A DNA stretch of 64,000 bases from Sesamum alatum (lineage: Eukaryota; Streptophyta; Magnoliopsida; Lamiales; Pedaliaceae): assembly GCA_034509735.1 (NCBI GenBank), contig JACGWO010000013.1:9816136-9880135 (forward strand), read 5' to 3'. Numbering within the stretch: the stretch's first letter is position 1; each line of letters opens with the position of its first letter. The notes beneath the pieces are model-generated. The model searched no databases, was not told where the DNA came from, and worked only from the letters and a program-made list of their open reading frames with translations. Shown here piece after piece: positions 32,210 to 45,492 of the stretch. The position numbers were made by a program, and so were the translations under genes.

Positions 32210-33462
32210 ATCTACATTTATAAAATATAAAGTAGAAATTAGTAGATGTTGGTAATATTATTATTCAAGTTGGAAACATGGTCATTTTAGTCTTTAACCC
32301 TCCCATTATTTATACGAAAGTCCACCACTCTCAAGTAGAGTTTCGGAAAACCGTTTCCTAGTAGGCTTGGGATCTACAAGCATGATCTCCATGCCCTGCT
32401 TTTACGATCCACATGAAGAAAAACCTCATGGGAGATATCCAATATCATTCTCATCCAATGGGATTCCCAAGATATTTTGCCTTACCTATTCGCATGGTTC
32501 CGAGGACTCCAAGCGAACTATGTTACTCAGTGTTGGGCCTGACCCATCAACTAAATTATGCCTCAACTATCGTCCCCCACGACTCGTGAGACAGGAAAAT
32601 AACGAGTGCAATCTCTTTGCTCACAACAATGGCGCAACTTTCCCCTAGTCTAAGTGTGTCACGACTCATGAGACCACACTTGGGTAGTGGTAGCTTCCTC
32701 ACCACATTGTTGTGGATGGACGGCTCGGACAGATCAAAATACCATTTTGATCCAAGTCCGTTCTGGGCCTAATATTTAATTTGGTCCAACCAAATGAGAG
32801 ATTGATAATGACCGAGACCTCATCACATTAAGTGTTTTAGCATGCATAAAATATCCAATATTCATAAAGCGTTTAAATAAAATACGCCGCATGCAGAAAA
32901 ACATAGCATACCCCTGTTAGGATGATCACAAGCCTAACCTATGCGACCCACTGTCCTACACTATTACATAAGTAATAAACCCATTGTCATTCCAATGGCC
33001 TTGTGGCTCTTCTTGTTTCACGCATTGTTGTTACACCTTGGGTCTCCGACTCCATGGGCTTGTCAAAATAAAACCTCACCAGAGCTATCTACTCTCATCA
33101 CATATGAAAGCAATACATGAAAATAAATGAACAAGCCTTAACATCATGAGGCTAGAAAACGGGAGACGGTAGTCCCAAAACAAGAGGCACGCAGGCCCTA
33201 CCCAACAGAAATGTAATTAAACAACATTCATCCATACATAAGGTCTAGGGCTCTTGTGATCATCCCATGTTGATCCCATCAACACACATAACACAATTAT
33301 ACAAAACAATCATGCTTAATCATGGATATTCAAAAATATCCAAGTGATGTCCAACATCACAAGGTACACATATACAAATAATAAGCAAAGTTCAAATTTT
33401 AAATTTAATAGACATTACATACAATGCATCCAATGCATGAATTAAACCCAAAGCTTGACTTT
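32210..33462 (-). other. Family B leader
   Basis: Untranslated leader upstream of the B gag. TATA box at 32307-32314 (98 bp before gag), two palindrome positions (32578-32588 region CACGACTCGTG and a mutated CACGACTCATG near 32660). The PBS-proximal part (about 33230-33455) matches 57080-57340. It has no large GC island. It ends abruptly near 33462 at an RT fragment, so PBS and LTR are not attached. Confidence 0.75.
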
Positions 33463-34170
33463 GAAGGTTGAAACCTCTCCGTCCTGTCCAAGCTTATGTT
33501 TGTAGACCCATTTACACCTTACGGGTTTTACTCCTTTGGAAAGCCCTTTTCCAAGAATACTGCGTTCAGCGAGACAATGATCTTTTGCTCGAAAGGATCA
33601 TAGAAGTAATACCCTGCAGTTTCTTTCGGATATGCGAAGAACCTGCATAAACTAGACCTAGAGTCCAGTTTATCTCCCACTAATCTCTTGACATATGCGA
33701 GGCTTCCCCACACTTTTAAGTATTTGTAGGAGGCAGGCGTGCCATGCATATCTCATATGGTGTCTGGGATATCTTCTTAGATGACGCCAGGTTCAAAATT
33801 TTGGTTGCCGTGTCAAGAGTGTATCCCCAGATAGACAAGGAGAGTTCAGTAAAAACTCATCATGGATCAGAGTATGTCCAACAAGGTCCGATTCCTCCTT
33901 TCAGAGAAACCGTTCAACTGTGGTGTTTCAAGAGGACTCCACTGAAAGAGAATTCCATTCTCTTTTAGATAATGAATGAACTCACCACTTAAATACTCTC
34001 TACCTTGGTCCGGTCGAAGAACTTTGATCTTGTGACCGGTTTGGTTCTCAACTTCACGTCTGCATTCCTTAAACCTTACAAAGGTTTTAGACTTGTAACT
34101 CATAAGGTAAACATAACCATACTGTAAGTGATTATCGATAAAGGTTATGAAGTATGAATATCCACCTATT
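33463..34170 (-). pseudogene. Family B integrase fragment fused to RT start
   Basis: From the right: integrase core (SYKSKTFVRFKECRREVENQTGHKIKVLRPDQGREYLSG region, then FSERRNRTLLD with the last catalytic Glu), then the GTPASYKYLKVWG segment and YFYDPFEQKI, ending at VFLEKGFPKE. It is then joined directly to the start of RT (CKWVYKHKLG) near 33530-33463, skipping the integrase-RT linker. Frameshifts near 33770 and 34105. The right edge meets an LTR at 34185. Confidence 0.8.
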
Positions 34171-34184
34171 GCTTAAGTATTTAA

Positions 34185-35478
34185 TGAAGGACAAGCAGAT
34201 CCGCCCGGGAGCGCGAGCGGAAGCGAGAGAATGAAAATTAAATGCAATAATCATGAAAACCAAGGGGTGTACGCTTTGGGTGCTCAACCGGGCGTTCGAT
34301 GTAGAACGTATTAATATTAAAAGCATATATTATACATAGGGCATAGAAACAAAATGATAAACTACAATAACGTAAAATCAAGAGTACCTTTGTAGTTTAA
34401 CTTGTCGCACGGCTACTTGTTCACCAAGTTCAAAGTGTATTAACTCTCAAGAGGTGATCCACACCACATCGGAAGAGATACTCATTTTCCTTGCTAGAAG
34501 AAAATGGATCTAGGAGGATTCAGTTTAAACACAGGAACACTATTAATTAGTGTTCTTCTTAAACTTACTTTGTTCTTCCAAATGATTCAAGATCAAATGA
34601 AGAACATAGGGGATATGTGTAAGAGAGAGAGTGGCCGAGAATTAGAGAGAAAGGAGTGTAATTTTTCTTCTTCTTTTTCCTAGAAAAAGATGAATTATGA
34701 TTCTCATGCTTTGATGTTTGTATATATTCATATATATACAAAATTAATGTGATTATTGAAATGTGTCTAGGTTCATCCATGGATGCCTAGATACATCCCA
34801 ATCAATCCCACCAGTTCATCAATCAAGCCTACCATCTCTTAAGGTATGATTTAATCATACCAAAAGAGAGAGGCTTGATTGGAATTGACTTGTCCCTTAC
34901 CAAAAGGAGACAAGTCAATACAACAAGAATGTATGGAAAATTTTTACCCCTTCAAAAGTGCTAGTTTTCGGCCATACCACATTAGGGAAGAAGTCTAACT
35001 TCTTCCTATTCCAAAAGTGGAATTAAAACATCTTGGGCCAAAATTTAACGGACCGGGTTCCACTATAATCCAATTACAACGATTCAAAAATTAAATCCCA
35101 TTTAATTCAAGGTCCACTTAAATAATCCCATTTACCTTTTAATCCAATTAAAAGATCCAATCTTTCGACCCCTCTTCATTAACCGATAAATCCCATTTAC
35201 CGATTAAATGAGGGCCCAATATCATATCGGCTCCATCCAATGGACAATCCCTTAAGTAATGCAATTACTTAATTATCCTCCGAAGTTGACTCCAAGTCAA
35301 TTTCTCCATCTTCTCGGTGATTTATGTGTGACCTTTTAGGTTCACCATCAGCTAGACTTGGGCCCGTATCCAACAATAGGCCCATTGTCATGGGTGGCCG
35401 TCTAGCAACGGTACATGGCACTAGAGACTAGGTGAATGTTGGCGTGAACATTTAGGCGCCGATTTCGTATGGGTACGG
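34185..35478 (-). mobile_element. Family B LTR, 3' part (minus)
   Basis: Begins TGAAGGACAAGCAGATCCGCCCGGG, the reverse complement of the B LTR end, and runs about 1294 bp through the conserved block (35391-35443) to GGGTACGG. Element E is inserted there (left target candidate TACGG, 35474-35478). The remainder is not in the window. Confidence 0.83.
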
Positions 35479-37689
35479 TGAAAGCATCGGGTACGGCCCG
35501 GGAACGCAACGGAAGCGTAAAAACGTGAAATTAAAGCATAATATAAAACGGGTTCAAAGGCGTGTTCCCTTTGAAGTTCCTGGGTGTTTGGTGTTTGTCA
35601 TAACATAAATAAGGAGAAGATCCTGGACATGTGGCTAAAGGACTAAAACAAAAAGATACGTGAAAATGTAAAGAAAACCTACCTTTTGTTTACTACACGT
35701 ATAACTAGTATGTGCGTTGTTTCCTTTCCATTTCTCCTTCCGTTCACTTGAGAATTCAATGTAGAACTCCTCTAATTTGTCCACACCACACTATAGAATA
35801 GATCTCTAATTTGTTGCTAGATGGAAGTAGAGAAAAGAAGAAGAAACACTTCCAAAACAACACTATTGTTTAGTGTCTTTTGGAATGTTTTGGTTCAATC
35901 CTTTCCAAAAGGTATGAACACAAAAAGGAGAGTTTTTCAGAGAATTTTGGAGAGTATTTTGATGGAAAAATTCGTGCAAGCCAAGGCCATACAAGTTATG
36001 TGAATGGTTTTGTGTATATAGAGTTGTTGAATTCAAAATTCAACTTCTATGGTTAACTTTCAAAACAACCTACATACACTCACCACTCTCTACATAAACA
36101 TGCAACATTATAGCAAATAAAACCACCCACCAAACCATATAAAGGTTGGTCACATGTGCCTCACATGTGGAAGATTTAAATTCTTCCTTCACTTGCTATA
36201 AATTTAATTTTTCCATGGACTAGGACTACTAGTCTTGGACTTTTATTTAATATAATTAAATTAAGTCCAAAAAAAGTCCATTGGGCATTAATTAATCCAA
36301 TTAATCTCATTCCAATCGATGCCCATAAATTTATTTAATCAAATTAAATAAACATAAGCCCGGACTCTAATTAATTTGATCCAGTCAATTAACTAATACA
36401 AACTCGATAAATTAATCCAATTAATTTAAAGGTTCTAAGTCTAAAAATTAACTAATTCAATTAATTAATCCTTGTACCATCCATCAAATGGATTTCCCAA
36501 TAAATGATCCAATCATTTTATTTTTCTCCTTGAATTAATTTAATCCAATTAAATTAATTCGCTTCTTCTAAAATTAATTCCAAATTAATTCTACCAATTC
36601 CATAGTGATTTGTGTGTGACTCTTTAGGTTCACCCAGCTAGACTTGGGCTTGTGTCCAACACAATTGGTCAAATCTAATTTAATTAACTATTTTCTAATT
36701 AACAATTAATCGAAAAAAACGCCCGTCACCATGGGTGGCCGTCTAGCAACGGTCCATGGCACTAGAGACTAGGTGAATATTTGCGTGAACGTTTAGGCCC
36801 CCGAGTTCCATACGAGTACAGTCCTTCCATCATCCGTCTCCTGGTCTAAGTCTAGGGCATGGAATTGGGCGTCGGTTCCCATCCTAGACTAGACAACTAT
36901 GCTCAATAACTCGAGACACGTTTGCTCTATTGATCGACTTAGGAAACCATTTCCTACTCCACCAATCGTTGTGGCCACAGAGTTTAAAGAGTTTAAACCG
37001 TCTCAGAGTGCATAGGAGACTCGACTGTCATATACTGACAGGTGACGGATCCTATCTTGGAATCCACCGTCCTCAATACATATTCCGACTGCACTGGATA
37101 AAGCTTATGATGAATGTATCCCAGATACGGACATCTCTTACCTGACCTTCGATACAACCTTCATATGCATGTGACTACCATGATTCCTCAAGTCCGAGGA
37201 CTAATCTCATACTACCGGAGCCGGAAATTCCAGTCATACCGACCAAGCCTCCAAGGCTTCCATATGACAATTCCCGCGAGTCAGTTCAGTCAGCTAACAC
37301 CCTGGTCAACTATCCCACTAATATTGCATAGACGTCCAACGTCTGTCGCCGATGAAACACGGCACTCATCCAATGAATGCAATCCTTAGTGCAAGTCTCT
37401 GTAGGACCCTCGATGCCCTGTCTCGAGGTCCTCGACTTGGAACATTCCAGACCAACCCTCAAAGTTGGTTTCATAGCTGCCATCCAATGCGCATCCCAAC
37501 TACATGGGTTATCCAATTGGTCTGTGGGCATTTGTTGTGACGTTAAAACGTCGTTTAACGTAATCAATAAGCACAACAAACACATAATGCCACAGATGAA
37601 TACTTACTATATTCATCAAGTCAATAAAGATTACTAAATAGTACCTAAAACTGCCAATCCAATTGTCTTTCTGGTCACCTAGTCTAACA
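35479..37689 (-). repeat. 3' LTR of element E
   Basis: Begins TGAAAGCATCGGGTACGG and ends GGTCACCTAGTCTAACA, so its plus sense is TGTTAGACTAGGTGACC...TTTCA (2211 bp). It carries hairpin 35553-35575 (TTCAAAGG/CCTTTGAA) and the cross-family block (36723-36776). AT-rich middle (36200-36600) with many TTAATT/AATTAA motifs. Confidence 0.85.
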
Positions 37690-37703
37690 ATATCCCACTT
37701 GAC
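37690..37703 (-). other. Polypurine tract of element E
   Basis: Minus strand GTCAAGTGGGATAT directly beside the LTR; one of the same set as AAGTGGGAGAC in family A. Confidence 0.65.
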
Positions 37704-39430
37704 CTAAAGTCAATCACCCATGTTGATTAGACTTATCTGAGCATGAGTAATATGCGATATCCGGCTCGGTCTCACAGGTCTACTTTATTTCTGCCAAGAC
37801 GATGTAGTCCAACCGCACGTCACCTCTTAATACCATTGCTCCAAGCAGATAGTACTGTCTAAGAATTTTCCTGGATCCGTGATGAGATCTCGGTCCCATA
37901 GCTTGCGCTACAACCATGTTGTTATCCTCCAAGGTAACTACTGGCTAGCTCGTGCTAGGCACCACACCTAACCATTGGATGTGGCTTTTCATCCAAACCA
38001 CTCTCCGGAGCAACTTCTAAAGTTGCCACACATTCAACTTTCATGGTCTGTCGTGGTGTCACGCTTGAAACCTTTCCAAGCCACCACCTTACCATTAAGC
38101 CTGAATATATGTTCATACTGAAACTAGACATTATTCACATGATCCTGGAAGCTAGTATTGCTATAGCCTTCAAGAATCAACTCTCCATAGAACTTGCATC
38201 AAGAACACTTCTTTAATCCTTATTCAGGTATTAAAGACTGTTCTCAATAGCAGTCTACTGCCTTCTCGGTACACACCCGATTTCTGTCGTTACGCCCGAA
38301 GCATACACAACATCAGGTCCAATGCACCAAACAACATACCCATGTTGCCTACGGCAAAGACGTAGGGGATGTCAAACATCTTTGTTTCCTCATCAGCCAA
38401 CCTTGACTGAGTCTTGGACAACTTAATCCTATATATAGGAATCCAATTCCTTTCATGGAGAATTGCGTGAACAACGTTCGTGTGTTTCAGTGTTTCCTAA
38501 CATCTTAAATTCATTCCAAATGAATAACATGTGACACACTTAAACACTAGGAACACAACTAAACTCCCACTGACCCTCAAAGCTCGTTATTGATCGAGTC
38601 ATACCCTGCATGAACTCATCAAAACGAATATTCCAATTACATAGAGTTTCAAACCTAGTTTGAATTCCATGTCAAATTACATGGCTCCAAGCCATTGATT
38701 CAATCCAATGTCCAACATTGCTTCTCCTTATGTCTTTTGGATTATAATCCAATTGATCGGACTGACCCAGAAACCTGTACCTCTCAGGTATCTAGGATAT
38801 TCTGGTCATCCTTAGGAGGACTGGAATATAGTCAGTGAGCAAACTTGATTTCAAATGATGTTTGCAATATCATACTACATACTCAAGTACTTTGTAGGAT
38901 ACAGGCTTGCCATGCCATATCCAAAATGGGGTCTGGGCCACGATCTTTAGAAAGTGCCATGTTTTACAACTTGGCTACTATCTTAAGAACACGCCTAGAT
39001 GGGCCAAGGTAGTTCAGTGAAAACACCGACCGAACCATGTCCAACAAGGTTCGATTCCTCCTTAATCAGAGACGCCGTTCAATTGTGGCGTTCCAGGAAG
39101 AATTCCACTGAGTGAGAATTCCATTCCCATTTAGATACATCAAGAGCTCCTACTAAATACACATCACTCGATCCAATCGAAGGTTAATTTTGCAACCAGT
39201 TTGGTTCCCACTTCAAATCTAATTCCCTGAGCCTTCCAAAGGCCCTTAGACTTGTGAACCCTCTTCCGGTCTTGTGTATTCAGTGACCCACAGATGTGTG
39301 ACTAGATCCAATCCAACAGACCACTAGCAAGCATACTTTGTCCTACAAAGAGCTTCTTGGCCATCTTCCTGCTCAGGAAGGACTTGCAAGCTAGCAAGCT
39401 CAAATTGTCTATTTCTAGACTCCTTGAATC
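37704..39430 (-). pseudogene. Family E copia pol (RNase H, RT, integrase), heavily decayed
   Basis: Sequence-level match to the 3' half of A pol: RNase H (37740-38110), RT C-terminus (38370-38560), the RT start/linker (38690-38830), integrase C-terminal part (38900-39230) and the GAG-pre-integrase side (39290-39425). Many indels and stops; RT palm with YVDD is largely missing, total about 1.7 kb where N has 2.6 kb. It continues at 51582 after element N; the last 5 bp GAATC are N's target site. Confidence 0.78.
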
Positions 39431-41425
39431 TGAAAGAAATCGGTGGATCGTCCTGGGAATTGCGCGAATGCGGAAGCGCGATATAAAATAACATACAAAA
39501 AATTAAAGCATGCTTTTAATAATAAAAGAACACGCTCAAGGGGTGTACCCTTGAGATTCCCGGGTGTTTGGTGTATCTCATGATAAAACAACATGTAAAG
39601 AAATCATGGAGGCCATAGAGTTGAAAATAAAGAGAGACGAAAAATAAAACGAGACCTACCCGTTGTCGTTTTCGTCTTCAACGGCTACACGCGTTGTTCC
39701 CCGTTTTGCACCGAGATCTCATTCTTGAGACCCTCCAAATCGTGACACACGATCCACCCACGTATCTTGCACGTCGTGCTAGCAACGAACAAGTGTATAT
39801 TTTGGAGTGGATGAATCAACAACACGTTATCAATTAACGGTATTGATTCATCTAAGTTCCAATGTTCCAAGAACAAAAGAACTAGAAAATATTTTTCTTG
39901 GAGAGTGGAGAGAGAGACGGTGGACGAGAGAGAGGGGAGAGTGGCCGAAATTATGTGTGTGTTGTGTGTGTGTTGGAATTTCATCATACTTCAAAAAGTT
40001 GGAAGCTAGAGGTATTTATAGAGGAGGAGTTTAATCCTCTTTAAACTCCTACTCTAAGAACTCTAATTTGTCTAGGATTTTGACCTAGTCAAAGTCCTAG
40101 TCAAACTAGTGTTTGACCTAGTCAAACAAATCCTAGCCTTCCATCTCCCCTTTCCATCTCAACCGTTGATTTTAATTTAATAGAATATTTAAATCCCATT
40201 AAATATTCCAAAAGGATAAAAATAAATATAATAAATAAATATTAATATTTATTCTAAGCCCATTAAATCAACCCTTTAATAAATCCTATTTATTAATTTA
40301 ATTCCCTTTATCAAATAGAAGGAATTAATTTCTCCAAGAAAATATAAGACCCGATTAAATCTAATTTAATCATTCTTTTTACTCCAATATTTAATTCCAA
40401 ATTAAATACTAAGTCTGTGTGGATAGTGTGTGACTCTTTAGGTTCACCTTTCAGCTAGACTTGGTCGGATTCCTAGAATCCGTCCGTTACCATGGGTGGC
40501 CATCTAGCAACGGTCCATGGCACTAGAGACTAGGTGAAATAATTGGGGATGAACATTTAGGCTCTAACAGTACACTTGTCCTTCTGTCTTCGGTCTCATC
40601 ACTTAGAGTCTAGGGCACCGAAAAAGCAGGTACCCATTTTGTACCTAAGTGTCGGTCTGTCCTTACTAAACGCCGCATGGGAAACCTTCCCTTCTGTTCA
40701 GTTACTGTGGCCACAGATTTTAGGGACAAGACACAGAGCATACATGAGACTCAACTGTCAATACCTTTTGACAGGAGACATATCCTTTCTTGGAAAATAC
40801 TGTCACTCTGTACACCCGAGCTGCACTAGACATGGCTTAGGACTACTCAAGAGTATTTTGGCAATCTCTCACCATATCTAAGATACAGACCTGATGCACA
40901 GGTGAACTCAGCAGTTCCTCAAGTCAAAGGACTTGGCCTGTACCGTTGGAACCGGGAATACACGTCATACCTTGCTGACCATACTCAAGGTCCTCCGTAA
41001 GACGGTTCCCGCGAGTCACCTCAGTCAGCTGCTTCCTAGCATGCTGACCCACTAACACTGCTTAGATGACCTTCGTCACCCGTCGATGAAATACGATAGC
41101 AGATGCTTAGTGCAAGTCTCAAAAGGAATCCCGGTACCCATTTTCGGGATTCCTTGACTTGGAGATTTCCGGACTGATTCGGTAAGACTGATTTCATGGA
41201 CCTACCTCCAAGCGTAGTCCCAATCCCCGAAATCGATTCTCAGTCCGTGGGCTTGTTTGCATAGTGAACAGAAATGTAAATGCAGATATAAGTGAACGTA
41301 AACAAAGTATTGCCATATGAATTTTCACTTCTTTATTCATAAATGTTTTTATCAAACACCAGAAATTGTCTAGACATAGGTTACATATTCCTGCCAAAAT
41401 TGGCACATGGTCACCTATTCTAACA
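39431..41425 (-). repeat. 3' LTR of N
   Basis: 1995 bp, TGAAAGAAATCGG to ACCTATTCTAACA (plus strand). Hairpin 39535-39555. The W-box palindrome cluster at 40079-40124 is intact here but deleted in the 5' LTR. Confidence 0.92.
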
Positions 41426-41441
41426 ATCTCCCACTTGACCT
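41426..41441 (-). other. Polypurine tract of N
   Basis: Minus strand AGGTCAAGTGGGAGAT next to the 3' LTR. Confidence 0.75.
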
Positions 41442-44400
41442 TTAAAGCCAATCGCCCATATATCTAATCCCCATCTTCTCAAGATGTTGCGTATGAGCGC
41501 TCTGCGACATAGGCTTTGTCAGCGGATCTGCTGTGTTGTCTGCTGAGTTGACTCGGTCCATCCGGACGTCACCTCTTCCTACCATTTCTCTAAGAAGATG
41601 GTAGCGTCTAAGAATGTGTTTGGAACGGTGATGAGATCTCGGTTCCTTTGCTTGTGCTATTGCTCCGTTGTTATCACAGAAGATGACAACAGGCTCGGCG
41701 ATGCTAGGCACCACACCCAACTCTTGGATGTACTTTATCTTCCAAACCGCTTCCTTAGCAGCTTCTGAAGCTGCTATGTATTCAGCCTCTATGGTGGAGT
41801 CAGCAATGGTTGCTTGCTTGGAACTTTTCCAAGCTACTACTGCTCCATTGAGTTTGAATACGTACCCCGATTGAGACTTGGCATCATCGTCATCAGACTG
41901 GAAGCTAGCGTCGCTAAAGCCTTCCAGAATTAGTTCTCCATTGCCATAGACTAGGAACATTTCCTTAGTCATCCTTACGTACTTAAGGATGCCCTTAACA
42001 ACATTCCAATGTGCCTCTCCTGCGCAGGACTGATATCTGCTGGTTACGCTCAAAGCGTATGCAATATCAGGCCTAGTGCAGTGGACCGCATGTTGGATGC
42101 TACCTACGGCAGAAGCATAGGGGATGACTTTCATCCTTTCAAGTTCCTCATCAGTCTGTGGGGACTGTTTCTTGGACAACTTGATCCCATGCCTCATGGG
42201 AAGGAATCCTCGTTTGGAGTTGTCCATTCGATATCTCTTTAGGACTTTCTCCATATACGAGTTTGGGGTAAGTCCTAACATCCTTTTAGATCTGTTCCGG
42301 ACAATCTGGATGTCTAGGATGTAGGAGGCTTCACCTAAGTCCTTCATGGAAAACTGGGTTGACAACAATGCTTTTGTGTTTCCTAACATTCTAACGTCAT
42401 TACCAATGAGCAGAATGTCATCCACATAAAGCACTAGGAACACAATTGAGCTCCCACTGACCTTCTTGTATACACAAGGGTCAGATTCGTTTTTGATGAA
42501 GTCATACCCCCGTATTACTTCGCCAAAGCGAATGTTCCAATTTCGGGAGGCTTGTTTGAGGCCATAGATGGACTTCTGGAGACGACAGACTTTCTGTTCT
42601 TCTCCAGTGACCGTGAAACCCTCCGGCTGATCCATATAGATCTCTTCTTCAATGAAACCATTGAGGAAGGCCGTTTTCACGTCCATCTGCCATATCTCAT
42701 AGTCATACCATGCTGCTATGGCAAGCAGGATCCGAATGGACTTAGCCATGGCTACTGGCGAGTAGGTATCCTCAAAATCGACCCCGGGTCGTTGAGTGTA
42801 TCCCTTAGCTACAAGCCTAGCCTTAAAAGTTGTGACTTCTCCATCAATGCCAAGTTTGCGCTTGTAGACCCACTTACAGCCCACTGGCTTAACACCTTTC
42901 GGTGGATCTACAAGACTCCAAACTTGGTTCTCGCTCATGGAGTCCATTTCGGCTTTCATGGCCTCAAGCCATTTCCCGGAGTCGATGTCTGACATCGCTT
43001 CTCCATAAGTCTTAGGATCGCTATCCAAAAGATTGGTCGCACCTAGAAAGCCATATCTCACTGGAGGTCTGGACTCTCTAGTGGACCTACGGAGAACGGG
43101 AACGTCAGTGGTGACTGTGGGCGCTGACTGTATCGAAGCCGGTGGTTCAGGAACCGGGGCTGGCTGTTCCTGAGGCGGTCCTTCATGCCTAGCATGTTGG
43201 ACCTCTCGAGGTTGGTCAGTCCTTCGGCTGTCTATCCTGAATCCTCTAAGTGAGGGTTCCGTGGCTACCTCTGATGGCTGGATTCCATCACTTGATTCCT
43301 CAAGGATCAGCTCATCAGGTTGGATATCCTCCGGGAAGTCTTACTCCAAGAATACTGCATTTCTTGAAACAAAGACCTTTTGTTCCAAGGGGTCATAAAA
43401 GTAATAACCCGCAGTTTCTTTAGGGTATCCAATGAACCTGCATAAGCTAGACCTGGATTCTAACTTATCTCCTACTAACCTCTTGACGTATGCGGGGCTA
43501 CCCCACACTTTCAAGTAGTTGTAGGACGCAGGCTTGCCGTGCCATATTTCATATGGCGTTTGGGTTAATGTACTAGTAGGCGCCAAATTCAACAACTTGG
43601 CCGCCGTTTCTAGTGCATAGCCCCAAAACGATAAGGGCAGTTTGGTGAAACTCATCATGGACCGAACCATGTCCAACAGGGTTCGATTCCTCCTTTCAGA
43701 GACACCATTTAACTTTGGTGTTCCTGGAGGTATCCATTCTGATATTATACCATGTTCTTTTAGATAATCTAGGAACTCCATACTAAGGTATTCACCGCCT
43801 CGGTCTGACCGTAGGACTTTAATTTTGCAGTTGGTTTGGTTCTCCACTTCAAGTCTGAATTCTTTAAACCTCTCAAGAGGTTCAGACTTGTACCTCATCA
43901 GGTAAACATAACCATACCGTGAATGATCATCGGTAAAGGTTATGAAGTAGGAAAACCTACCTCGGGCCTGCGTCCTTAGTGGCCCACATACATCTGTATG
44001 GACCAAGTCCAACAGACCTGTGGCAAGCCTGCTTTGTCCTACAAAGGGCTTCCTGGTCATTTTCCCTCTTAAACAGGATTCACAAGTTGGTAGATCGCTC
44101 AAGTCCCCAACCTCTAGGTTCTTTTGAGTCTACCAACCTTTTCATCCTATCTTGGGATATGTGACCTAGCCTAGGGTGCCACAGTCGTGCGTTCCCGTTA
44201 TTATCTAATTTCCGTTTGTGTTGTGCATTGAGAATGATATTCGTTTGTTGCAAGATATAGAGTCCGTTATGCAATATACCAAGTAGATGAGCAATTCCAC
44301 ACCTCATCAAATAAAAGAAATTTTTATTGATTCTAAACTCATAACCACTATTGTCCAACAATGGAATGAAATGATGTTTTTAATCATACTAGGTAAAAAA

Positions 44401-45492
44401 TAAACTTGCTCTAAATCTATGCTAATACTATCACTAATCACTAGAGTGGCGGATCCTACTGCTTCTGCCGAGATGGCCTTGCCATTCCCAAGCTTCAGGA
44501 TCATGTCCCCGCTACCCAATTTTATACTTCTTTTCAACACCTGCAAGTCATTGCAAATGTGAGCTCCACAGCCGGTATCTAATACCCAAGAGGCAGAATT
44601 AGTGACCATATTAACCTCAATCACATAAATACCTTGGTTCGAGAAGAGTTTGGGGCACTCTCTCTTCCAATGCCCTTTCTCACGGCAGTTGATATATATG
44701 TCACATGCCCTCGACTGTTGCTTGGAGACAACCTTTCCCTTTCCTTTGCCTTTCCCCTCTTTGCAATGGGAACACTCTTAGTGTTCGTAGCTGCTTTGAT
44801 GGCATTTCCCTTCCCTTTCTTCTTCTTCCAACGTCCGGCACCCTTGCCTTTCGTATTTGCAGTTGAAGCACCTCCAAACAATACTGAAGGCGTGGACTTC
44901 TTAGTCGTTGTCTCGTATTGCACCAACATATTGAACAACTCATGAATGCCCTTTTCAAGTGCGTTCATGTTGTAGTTGACGATAAATTGGTCAAAGAGGG
45001 TGGGAGTGACTGAAGGATCACATCTATGTATGTTTCATTATCAAGACCTGCCTTTAGGTCCTCCTGCTTTTCCACCAGGGTAAGCATTTTAACCCTGTGC
45101 TCTTGTACAGAGGATCCTTCTGTCATTTTCGTTCCAAAGAACGCCTTGGTCGCGACATACCTAGTATGCCGGTCCGGGACTGCATAGCAATCCTTAAGGC
45201 GAGCCATAATGGAAGGGACATCGTCTAGCCTTTCATATTGCTTCTGAATCTCATTGGTCATCGAAGCAAGTATGATGCTACGGACCTTCCGGTTATCCTT
45301 ATGCCAAGTCTCGGACGTCTCACGTTCTTCTGGCGTGGATCCTTCCGGCAAGGTCCTAGGGAGAGGCTCGTCCATGACGTAGCCTTGGTTCTCGTAATCT
45401 AGGACTATCCTGAGATTGCGCAACCAGTCGTTGTAATTTGTTCCATTGAATTTGTTTGTCTCAAGAATGGTGGAAAGTGGGTTCTTAGACAT
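41442..45492 (-). pseudogene. Copia gag-pol of N; RT-RNase H frame intact
   Basis: ATG at 45492 (MSKNPLSTILETNKF). Gag; basic tract; zinc knuckle with a changed first Cys pair (ISTAVRKGIGREC frame-shifted, near 44640-44700); protease WVLDTGCGAH; GAG-pre-integrase; integrase with HTD, SDRGGEY, VSERRNRT; then 539 uninterrupted codons (43061-41442) covering RT with VKTAFLNG and YVDD (42418-42429) and RNase H to the GDWL end. Breaks: lost G near 44994, lost G near 44762, lost G near 44369, extra T near 44122, and a CAA-to-TAA stop near 43343. About 1350 codons overall, the expected length. Not able to make a full polyprotein unless the one-base changes are base-calling errors. Confidence 0.93.
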
